Assembly: GCA_903877385.1 (NCBI GenBank)
Contig: CAIRDP010000063.1
Coordinates: 247,933-311,932 of the forward strand
Direction of reading: 5' to 3'
DNA from: an uncultured Bacteroidales bacterium
GTDB lineage: Bacteria; Bacteroidota; Bacteroidia; Bacteroidales; FEN-979
DNA length: 64,000 nt
The notes under the pieces were generated by a model. That model searched no databases and had not been told where the DNA came from. It saw only the letters and a program-made list of their open reading frames with translations. The position numbers were made by a program, and so were the translations under genes. Of the stretch, positions 58,761 through 64,000 are shown in pieces (the first letter of the stretch is position 1; every line of letters begins with the position of its first letter).

Positions 58761-58776
58761 CGGTTATAACCGGTTA
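58761..58776. promoter_or_regulatory. Overlapping palindromes upstream of the excisionase-like gene
   Basis: CGGTTATAACCG (58761-58772) is a perfect 12-base palindrome and TAACCGGTTA (58767-58776) overlaps it. It lies just after the stop of the 393-residue gene and before the excisionase-like gene, so a regulator site is likely. Confidence 0.45.
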
Positions 58777-58782
58777 CAAAGT

Positions 58783-59964
58783 CTATGTATTATCTTTTTC
58801 TATTGTTGCCTTTAGGTTATTCATATCAACAATAGCCAGTTGTTTTGCCTTTTGATTGGTTTCAAGGAGCTTTATAACTGTTTCAAATAATGTAAGCTTA
58901 TTTTGGTTCTTTTTTATTGAGTCTTCAGGCTTTGTTCGATTAGAATGGTACGAATAAAATGTATAAAGCTGATACAATTTGCCACTTGCTTTATAGCCAT
59001 ATTCTTTAGCAATCTCTTCGCAGTTTTTTCTTGAGAGATAATTTCCTTCGTAAAAGGACTTCAATGCAATCTGTCGAATAGTGAGAAGGGGATTATCTTG
59101 TTTTGGCTTTCCAATTTGCTGATGTGCTTGATTTAATATCTGTGGTGTCAGTTGAAATTCAGTTTTTTTCCTTTCAATCCATTCATTAACCAAAGATATT
59201 CTAGTAGGATCACCTGAAAGTAATCTTATATTCTTTTCCTGAGAATATCTCGTTTGAGTTAAAGTGTCTTTAATAAAATAGAGAAAATTAATCTCTTGCC
59301 CTGATGCTTTTTCACAATACATTTTTAAATGAAAATCTAAGAAATCCCAACATTGTTGAGGTGTAAGCCATTTGAAAAGATTCTCATAGTATCTATGTTC
59401 AAGTATTAAATTGAGCTCATTATGGCATGAAATTGAATAGATTTCATTACACTTATTATTGTTTCTAGGAGTGCAGAACAATTGATAGATGTAATTTTGG
59501 TTTTTTTCGTCTTCTTTATCCGATTTAACAGCACAATTAAAGTACAGATAATCAAAAAAATACAATGTTTTTCTCCTATAGGGATATTGATTTAAAGATC
59601 CTATTTCATTATTCTTCTCGTTTATCCATTTTTGAATATATTCCTTACGTTTTTGTAAATCTGTCTGTTCTATCTGGTTTTTTAAATTTACCGACAATCG
59701 GACATCTAAACATCTAGTTAAAAAGGCAATGAAATCCGTTTTTATATACTTATATTCTTCGTATTGCTTGTCCAGAAAGTCTTGTAATTCCGACGGTTGG
59801 GGTGTTAAATAAACCAAAGAATAAAACTTATCCTTTAGTTCCTTGCATAGATATACTTTCTCTCTATCCTTAAAATCACTATCTATTTCTATTTGATGTT
59901 GATGCTCAGCTTCATTTTCAAAATCCCAAAAAAGATAATGAAAATACTCTGAATTCCTCATCAT
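58783..59964 (-). CDS. Element protein of unknown function (393 residues)
   Basis: A 393-residue charged protein with no signal peptide or membrane segment. Aromatic-rich strands (EYFHYLFWDFENEAEHQHQ, LYFFDYLYFNCAVKSD) and a C-terminal helical part (IRQIALKSFYEGNYLSRKNCEEIAKEYGYKASGKLYQLY) that could be a helix-turn-helix. Proteins of this type commonly lie between the integrase and the HTH protein in Bacteroidota elements; the function is not known to me. Confidence 0.65.
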   Translation of the reverse strand: MMRNSEYFHYLFWDFENEAEHQHQIEIDSDFKDREKVYLCKELKDKFYSLVYLTPQPSELQDFLDKQYEEYKYIKTDFIAFLTRCLDVRLSVNLKNQIEQTDLQKRKEYIQKWINEKNNEIGSLNQYPYRRKTLYFFDYLYFNCAVKSDKEDEKNQNYIYQLFCTPRNNNKCNEIYSISCHNELNLILEHRYYENLFKWLTPQQCWDFLDFHLKMYCEKASGQEINFLYFIKDTLTQTRYSQEKNIRLLSGDPTRISLVNEWIERKKTEFQLTPQILNQAHQQIGKPKQDNPLLTIRQIALKSFYEGNYLSRKNCEEIAKEYGYKASGKLYQLYTFYSYHSNRTKPEDSIKKNQNKLTLFETVIKLLETNQKAKQLAIVDMNNLKATIEKDNT

Positions 59965-59980
59965 ACTTCTGGTCTTAAAT

Positions 59981-60000
59981 ATTGGACAATATTGGACAAT
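59981..60000. repeat. Tandem 10-base repeat upstream of the 393-residue gene
   Basis: ATTGGACAAT occurs twice in direct succession (59981-59990 and 59991-60000), each copy itself an imperfect inverted repeat (ATTG/CAAT). It lies 17 bases upstream of the start codon of the 393-residue gene and may be an operator. Confidence 0.4.
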
Positions 60001-60025
60001 ACAATAATAGTTAAATTATTCTCGC

Positions 60026-61372
60026 TTAAAATTCAGTCAGTTTTTCAGCCCATTGTCTTTTCACATCTGTCTCGAAGTCTGATAGATAGTTTTCTGTTGT
60101 TAGAACATTCGAATGTCCAAGGCTTTCAGAGATAAATTCAGTACTTGCACCGGAACGCTTCAGGACAGTTGCAAAACTATGCCGTGCTGTATAGGTTGTT
60201 ACTTTTTGCGATAATTCTAGATTCGAGGCAATGTTACCAATGGTTTCGTTAATATTCTTGGTTGCTTGCTGAATTGCTTTATATTCCTCCTCTGGGGTCA
60301 TGCCAAGACGTAGAATAGGGAAAATATATTGATTAGGTAAACCCGGCTTTATTCCCCAACGGTCAATGATCCTACCTATTAACTTTGTGACCATAATAGT
60401 AATGGGGCGGGGATTATGCCGTTTTTCTCTTTCTGTCTTAGCCCTGGTCAGTTTAATAATTTCCCCTTCAATGTTCCTATAGGTCAATCTGGCCATATCC
60501 TTAACATTAATCCCATTGCATAGATAAGAAAATAACCAATAATCCCTGTTACGATGTTCATTTGATCCTGAAGGTACTTTATAATTGGCGATCAATCCTA
60601 CTTCTTTTTGGGTCAAGGCTTTCTTAATGTTACGGCCTCCCGGAATCTCATATCTCCCTTCACCAAAAGGGTAGGAGTCAGATTTAAAAACATTATCCCT
60701 TTCAGCTTTCTTGTATATTGCCCGAACATTTCTCAAATACATTCCAACTGTTGTTAAACTATTTCTGTGCATGGTTTTACCGACCTTATGTTCAGGTTCA
60801 AGCATCCATTTCTCATATCTCTGCAACCACGAAACATCAACATTATCAAATGGGAATTTGGTCTTACCTGTGAATTTCTTCAATGAATTTAGAGTACATT
60901 CAAAAGAAACCGCCGTACTTATTCTGCCCTCATTCCTTAATTCCCTTGCTCTAAATTCTAACATTGAAAATAAATCCTGTTCGTCCGAAGGTTTGGCAAA
61001 GTATTTACTTTCAAATTTATCAAATGAGAATGGAATAGTCTTGCTTATAACATTTGTGGCCAGAGTTTCGAAATGGAAAAACATGGATTTATAATGACTA
61101 TATTTGCCTCTAGGCTTTTTGCAATCAGCTCGGCTATAGTCTATCTCACTAAGGGTAATTGTTTGACCTCCAAGTCCATCAAATTCTTTTAATAGCAGTT
61201 GAATAATTTCGTCATCCGTACTACCATCATTACTTTTTTGTGGGTATCTCATCACATAATACCTGGATTTCTTTTGATAGGTGACCCTTAATTTGATCGG
61301 GGACTTTTCATCTTTATTTGGGTACCTGGTATCAAGAAGTATTTTTGCGGTTGCGGTTTGTTTGCCTTTCAT
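60026..61372 (-). CDS. Tyrosine-type site-specific integrase
   Basis: A 448-residue integrase. N-terminal arm-binding part (ILLDTRYPNKDEKSPIKLRVTYQKK), a SAM-like core-binding domain (about 110-215), and a catalytic domain with ARHSFATVLKRSG (Arg of the HxxR box), GHSNVLTTENYL (His and nucleophile Tyr). The first catalytic Arg position reads CNGINVKDMARL, with Asn where Arg is usual; loss of this Arg is known for IntDOT-type Bacteroidota integrases. It sits 157 bases from the right end of the element. It should recombine within the tRNA anticodon/variable region. Confidence 0.92.
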   Translation of the reverse strand: MKGKQTATAKILLDTRYPNKDEKSPIKLRVTYQKKSRYYVMRYPQKSNDGSTDDEIIQLLLKEFDGLGGQTITLSEIDYSRADCKKPRGKYSHYKSMFFHFETLATNVISKTIPFSFDKFESKYFAKPSDEQDLFSMLEFRARELRNEGRISTAVSFECTLNSLKKFTGKTKFPFDNVDVSWLQRYEKWMLEPEHKVGKTMHRNSLTTVGMYLRNVRAIYKKAERDNVFKSDSYPFGEGRYEIPGGRNIKKALTQKEVGLIANYKVPSGSNEHRNRDYWLFSYLCNGINVKDMARLTYRNIEGEIIKLTRAKTEREKRHNPRPITIMVTKLIGRIIDRWGIKPGLPNQYIFPILRLGMTPEEEYKAIQQATKNINETIGNIASNLELSQKVTTYTARHSFATVLKRSGASTEFISESLGHSNVLTTENYLSDFETDVKRQWAEKLTEF

Positions 61373-61388
61373 GGTTGGGATCTTTTGT

Positions 61389-61433
61389 TTTATGCAAACG
61401 TTTATGCAAACAAAGATACAAAATTATGCAAAC
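61389..61433 (-). repeat. Right arm-type repeats, overlapping the integrase promoter
   Basis: TTTATGCAAAC (61389-61399) and TTTATGCAAA (61401-61410) with 12-base period, plus ATTATGCAAAC (61423-61433). Same sequence and period as the pair at 53628-53649. The predicted integrase transcription start lies within this stretch, so integrase binding should repress its own gene. Confidence 0.65.
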
Positions 61434-61442
61434 CAAAACAAA
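61411..61442 (-). promoter_or_regulatory. Integrase promoter
   Basis: Minus strand: TTTG at 61442-61439, 20-base spacer, TATCTTTG at 61418-61411. Transcription should begin near 61405, 33 bases before the start codon, inside the arm repeats. Confidence 0.6.
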
Positions 61443-61529
61443 AATAAATAATAATATTTTATTAGGTTAATGCTAGCATTTACTGACCTTTACAGAGGCT
61501 TCACAAAACAACGATTAATCGACTAAATA

Positions 61530-61577
61530 TGACTACGGATCAGAAGGTTGGGGGTTTGAATCCCTCCGGGGTCACAG
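61530..61577 (+). pseudogene. Displaced 3' half of tRNA-Arg (attR)
   Basis: From TGACTACGGATCAGAAGGTT (61530-61549, the right repeat) the tRNA 3' part follows: T arm GGGGG-TTTGAAT-CCCTC, acceptor CGGGGTC and discriminator A, but there is no acceptor, D arm or 5' anticodon-stem strand upstream. The T arm differs from the intact gene at both strands (ACAGG/CCTGT there) while still pairing. Not a functional tRNA. Confidence 0.85.
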
Positions 61578-61584
61578 AGAATCA

Positions 61585-61617
61585 GCCACTTACAAAATAA
61601 AAGTAGGTGGCTTTTTT
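61585..61617 (+). terminator. Original tRNA-Arg terminator
   Basis: GCCACTTAC (61585-61593) pairs with GTAGGTGGC (61603-61611) and is followed by TTTTTT. A well-formed intrinsic terminator attached to the displaced tRNA fragment; the copy after the intact tRNA (53593-53625) is a weaker relative. Confidence 0.75.
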
Positions 61618-61620
61618 CTT

Positions 61621-61642
61621 GGGTACCAACAAGGGTACCAAC
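61621..61642 (+). repeat. Second pair of 12-base-period direct repeats beyond attR
   Basis: GGGTACCAAC at 61621-61630 and again at 61633-61642. The place (about 45 bases after the tRNA end) and 12-base period are the same as for the TTTATGCAAA pair after the intact tRNA, but the sequence differs. It may be an arm site of a different, older element in the same tRNA. Confidence 0.45.
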
Positions 61643-61838
61643 GCAGACGAAGGTAAATATTTTTCTGAAATTCTTTCGAAAAGTCGCGTCCTGTAAAGGA
61701 TTTATTGAGGTCCTTCAAGGAGACAAAAAATATTTACAAGATAGCTTGCAAATGGCAAATTGACATCCTTCCGGAAGCAGAAATTTCCCTGCAGGTTTAG
61801 CACCCGCAGGGAAACCCGAGATATTGAGACCAGGATAA

Positions 61839-62087
61839 TCACCCCCAGATCATGTACCTGGGCGGATCGTTGAGGCGGATGAAGTTCATGGCCTCATGGA
61901 TATTGAGGAACCTGAACCGTGCAACCTCTTTACCGCTTGGAGAAAACAAGGTGATTTTAATTGTGGACGACCACTTGACAGGTTGGCCATTGTGGTGCAG
62001 AATGACCTGACCGTTTTCAGTGACATGATAATCACAGGCTAAATCATGGATAACCTGATTTGTTGAATGACTGGTTGTTGTTGACAT
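61839..62087 (-). CDS. Small protein of unknown function
   Basis: The start at 62087 (MSTTTSHSTNQVIHDLACDY) seems better than 62114. The 82-residue product has a beta-rich pattern (YHVTENGQVILHHNGQPVKWSSTIKITLFSPSGKEVARFRFLN; quoted in part) suggesting a small sandwich or barrel fold with paired NG turns. It lies between the displaced tRNA and the IS21 remnant and shows no relation to the cluster. It may be cargo of a decayed element. Confidence 0.55.
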   Translation of the reverse strand: MSTTTSHSTNQVIHDLACDYHVTENGQVILHHNGQPVKWSSTIKITLFSPSGKEVARFRFLNIHEAMNFIRLNDPPRYMIWG

Positions 62088-62167
62088 ACAAACCTCCGCT
62101 TTTAAGTGATACAAATGGTTTAGTGCATAAAATGCAAATCGTAAGCACTATACAGCGGAGTAAATTT

Positions 62168-62258
62168 TAATATGCAAGGCTGCCGGTCATTTTTTTACCC
62201 CGGAAGATATACTATGGAAAAAATGACGGCACCCGGAGGGCATGGCCTTGCGTATTAT
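62168..62258. repeat. 91-base imperfect palindrome (MITE-like)
   Basis: Outer arms (62168-62180 and 62245-62258) pair through GCAAGGC/GCCTTGC and flanking AT bases, and inner arms GCCGGTCATTTTTT (62182-62195) and AAAAAATGACGGC (62218-62230) pair with one bulged G. No gene in it is likely. It has the shape of a small inverted-repeat element or a strong hairpin. Confidence 0.5.
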
Positions 62259-62358
62259 AAATTTACGGAGATACCTTTGGTGAGATTTGCATTGAAGCAA
62301 ACGATTTTTCAGCAAGTAGCTTGGCACCTGTTTCGGCTGAACTTGGCACTTAAGGAAA

Positions 62359-62406
62359 GTCTTAGTTTATGTCTTAGTTAATGACTTAGTTAATGACTTA
62401 GTTAAT
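62359..62406 (+). repeat. Four tandem 12-base repeats
   Basis: GTCTTAGTTTAT, GTCTTAGTTAAT, GACTTAGTTAAT, GACTTAGTTAAT in a row (62359-62370, -62382, -62394, -62406). They end about 24 bases before the first IS21-type terminal repeat. Confidence 0.7.
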
Positions 62407-62428
62407 GTTGGTCTAGCCTGGAAAAAAC

Positions 62429-62541
62429 GGTCAAACTGACCAGCCGATAACGCTCTAAATTGACCACCCCTAAAAAGGGTACTTTTTTACCCTCAACGGA
62501 GCAAACTGACCACCCCCAAAACGCTCCAAACTGACCACCTA
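62429..62541 (+). repeat. IS21-type multiple terminal repeats (left end)
   Basis: Four copies of a CAAACTGACCA-like core: 62432-62442, 62452-62470 (GCTCTAAATTGACCACCCC), 62499-62517 and 62523-62540 (GCTCCAAACTGACCACCT). Several such repeats at each end are typical of IS21-family transposase-binding ends. Confidence 0.7.
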
Positions 62542-62623
62542 ACATTCTTTGTTTTTTACCTCACCTGGTTGCAACATAAATGCAATTTAGCTGTTTGCCT
62601 GCTGCAAATAAATAAAGTCATTT

Positions 62624-63871
62624 ATGTCTAACAACCTAACGCTTATGAGCAAAGTAAAAGAGATTTTAAAAGCCTACACCGAGGGTGTAAGCAAATCGAT
62701 GATCAAAAGAATGACCGGTGTATCCCGCAACACGGTCAAAGGATTTATCCGTCAGTTTATCGCTATGGATACCTCGATTGACGTGATTCTGGAGATGAAA
62801 GACGCGGACCTGGAGTTATTGTTTAAAGCCCAGCCGACCTTTGAATATGATCCGCGGCACAAAGCCTTGATCGAATTTTTCCCGGAGGTGGATAAAGCCC
62901 TGAAGAAGAAAGGTAATACCCGGCAGAAGATGTGGGAGAAGTATATCATGCAGCATCCGGATGGGTATAAAGCCACTCAGTTCAATGAACGGTATCGGCA
63001 GTGGTCCAAACGGGTTAACTCAACCATGCATATCGACCATAAGGCCGGGGATAAGATGTACGTGGATTATGCAGGAGATACCCTTCAGATCGTAAATCTT
63101 GAGAGTGGCGAGACCACCAAAGTCCAGGTATTTGTGGCTATTCTTGGGGCCAGCCAGCTGACCTACGTGGAAGCATCTATGTCGCAATGCAAGGAAGATT
63201 TTATTGCATCCTGCGAGAATGCCCTGCGTTACTTTGGCGGAGTGCCCATGGCCATTGTGACCGATAATCTCAAGTCGGCCGTGACCAAGAGCGATAAATA
63301 CGAACCTACTTTAAATGAAGCCTTCCGTGATTTTGTAGAACATTACCGGATGGTCGCCCTGCCTGCCGGACCGTATAAACCCAGGCATAAGGCCCTGGTT
63401 GAAGGAGCGGTCAAGATCATCTACCGGGTGATCTTTAGTGTGCTGAGGGAAAGGACCTTTACCAGCCTTGAGCAGCTCAACGCAGCCATATGGGAGCTGC
63501 TGGAGGTTCATAACACAAGCCTGCTCAAAGGACGGCCCTACAGTCGAAGGCAGATGTTTGATGAGATCGAACGGCATACGCTTCAGCCGCTGGCTTTTTA
63601 TAGTTATGAACTGAAGAATAAACGGGTGGCAACGGTATCCAAAACCAACTATGTATGCCTGAGTGAAGACAAGCATTATTACAGTGTCCCGTATAAATAT
63701 ATTGGCAAGAAAGTAGCGATCCTCTACAGCCAGAGCCACGTGGACATTTATTATCGCTATGACCATATTGCTTCGCATCACCGGGATCGCAGGCCCTATA
63801 TGTTTACCACGGTGGTAGATCACCTGGCCACCAAACACCAGTACGCCTCGGACTGGAACTTTTGGCCCTGA
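62624..63871 (+). CDS. istA: IS21-family transposase IstA, C-terminally truncated
   Basis: A 415-residue transposase. N-terminal helix-turn-helix (AYTEGVSKSMIKRMTGVSRNT, about 18-38), then the DDE catalytic core with MYVDYAGDTLQ (first Asp), AIVTDNLKSAV (second Asp) and RHKALVEGAVK (Glu), followed by RRQMFDEIERHTLQPLA. Complete relatives reach about 500 residues; here the frame ends soon after KHQYASDWNFWP and the downstream bases in other frames do not continue the protein. The start could also be the Met at 62645. Probably inactive by itself. Confidence 0.85.
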   Translation: MSNNLTLMSKVKEILKAYTEGVSKSMIKRMTGVSRNTVKGFIRQFIAMDTSIDVILEMKDADLELLFKAQPTFEYDPRHKALIEFFPEVDKALKKKGNTRQKMWEKYIMQHPDGYKATQFNERYRQWSKRVNSTMHIDHKAGDKMYVDYAGDTLQIVNLESGETTKVQVFVAILGASQLTYVEASMSQCKEDFIASCENALRYFGGVPMAIVTDNLKSAVTKSDKYEPTLNEAFRDFVEHYRMVALPAGPYKPRHKALVEGAVKIIYRVIFSVLRERTFTSLEQLNAAIWELLEVHNTSLLKGRPYSRRQMFDEIERHTLQPLAFYSYELKNKRVATVSKTNYVCLSEDKHYYSVPYKYIGKKVAILYSQSHVDIYYRYDHIASHHRDRRPYMFTTVVDHLATKHQYASDWNFWP

Positions 63872-64000
63872 TCTAAACTGCTACCATTAAACGGGCGAAA
63901 ACGATGCCACCCTCAGGGGACGTATGACAGGATAGGACTTCACGATGGGTCATTATTATCGGTTCCGATGCTCCTTTCGATGTTTCATTTTGAGATGTAA
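63872..64000. other. Non-coding end of window
   Basis: The last 129 bases show no reading frame or repeat that I can support. There is no IS21 right-end repeat (CAAACTGACCA-like) here. Confidence 0.5.

Larger units (their letters stand above)
53537..61549. mobile_element. Integrated element of about 8 kb in tRNA-Arg
   Basis: Bounded by the 20-base direct repeats in the tRNA and at 61530, with a tyrosine integrase gene next to the right end, arm-type repeats inside both ends, an excisionase-like gene, and a base composition visibly richer in A+T than the flanking DNA. Cargo: two TPR proteins, a small lipoprotein, several small or unknown proteins, and a structured RNA. No relaxase, coupling protein or phage structural gene was recognised, so it may depend on a helper for transfer. 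Confidence 0.85.
62429..63871 (+). mobile_element. IS21-family element, truncated at the right
   Basis: Left-end repeats at 62429-62541 followed by an istA gene. The istB helper gene is not seen in the 129 bases that follow and those bases do not look like the rest of an IstA gene, so the right part has been lost or replaced. Confidence 0.7.

Noticed and set aside
53537..61549. A prophage
   Set aside because: No capsid, tail, terminase or lysis genes; only integrase, excisionase-like and unknown cargo.
61530..61577. A second functional tRNA-Arg gene
   Set aside because: Only the 3' half is present; no acceptor 5' strand, D arm or anticodon 5' stem lies upstream.

Overview
The window looks like a chromosome segment of a Bacteroidota bacterium. 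The evidence is promoters of the TAnnTTTG type, many Bacteroidota-type small lipoproteins and outer-membrane proteins, and a tyrosine ammonia-lyase that resembles my recollection of the Flavobacterium flexirubin enzyme. Several tailoring enzymes are radical-SAM proteins where aerobic flexirubin clusters use oxygenases, so an anaerobic or microaerophilic lifestyle is plausible but only inferred.

Layout. (1) 1-4.3 kb, ordinary chromosome: the 5' part of mutL, a GroES-like protein, a DUF6580-type membrane protein, an amidohydrolase lipoprotein and a secreted protein of unknown function. (2) 4.3-53.4 kb, one large biosynthetic locus of the aryl-polyene/flexirubin kind. It has a long leftward unit starting at the ammonia-lyase (51.8 kb) and running to 23.3 kb with internal promoters, a second leftward unit from 20.5 to 4.3 kb, a two-gene rightward unit (20.6-23.3 kb) and a rightward CrtI-like flavoprotein (51.9-53.4 kb). 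(3) 53.5-61.5 kb, an AT-richer integrated element of about 8 kb lodged in the 3' part of a tRNA-Arg(ACG) gene. It has a tyrosine integrase, an excisionase-like protein, two TPR proteins and a strongly structured RNA. (4) 61.5-64 kb, a displaced tRNA 3' end, a possible remnant of a second element, and the left end plus truncated transposase of an IS21-family element.

How the locus may work: tyrosine is deaminated to 4-coumarate, activated by the PaaK-like ligase, loaded on one of four acyl carrier proteins and extended by type II ketosynthases (five with intact Cys-His-His, including two KS/chain-length-factor pairs), a ketoreductase and two dehydratases, with one malonyl transferase. Thioesterases, a KAS III-like enzyme, two crotonases and a 3-hydroxyacyl-CoA dehydrogenase domain could prepare or trim a second acyl chain. 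Modification and placement would use an O-methyltransferase, two CrtI-like flavoproteins, five B12-type radical-SAM proteins (two fused to other enzymes), two BtrH-like acyltransferases, a C45-type Ntn enzyme, lysophospholipid-acyltransferase domains, a GT2-DUF2062 protein, an MMPL exporter, a LolA-like carrier and ABC-2 transporters. No DarA-type partner of the flexirubin dialkylresorcinol pathway was recognised, so the final product may differ from a classical flexirubin.
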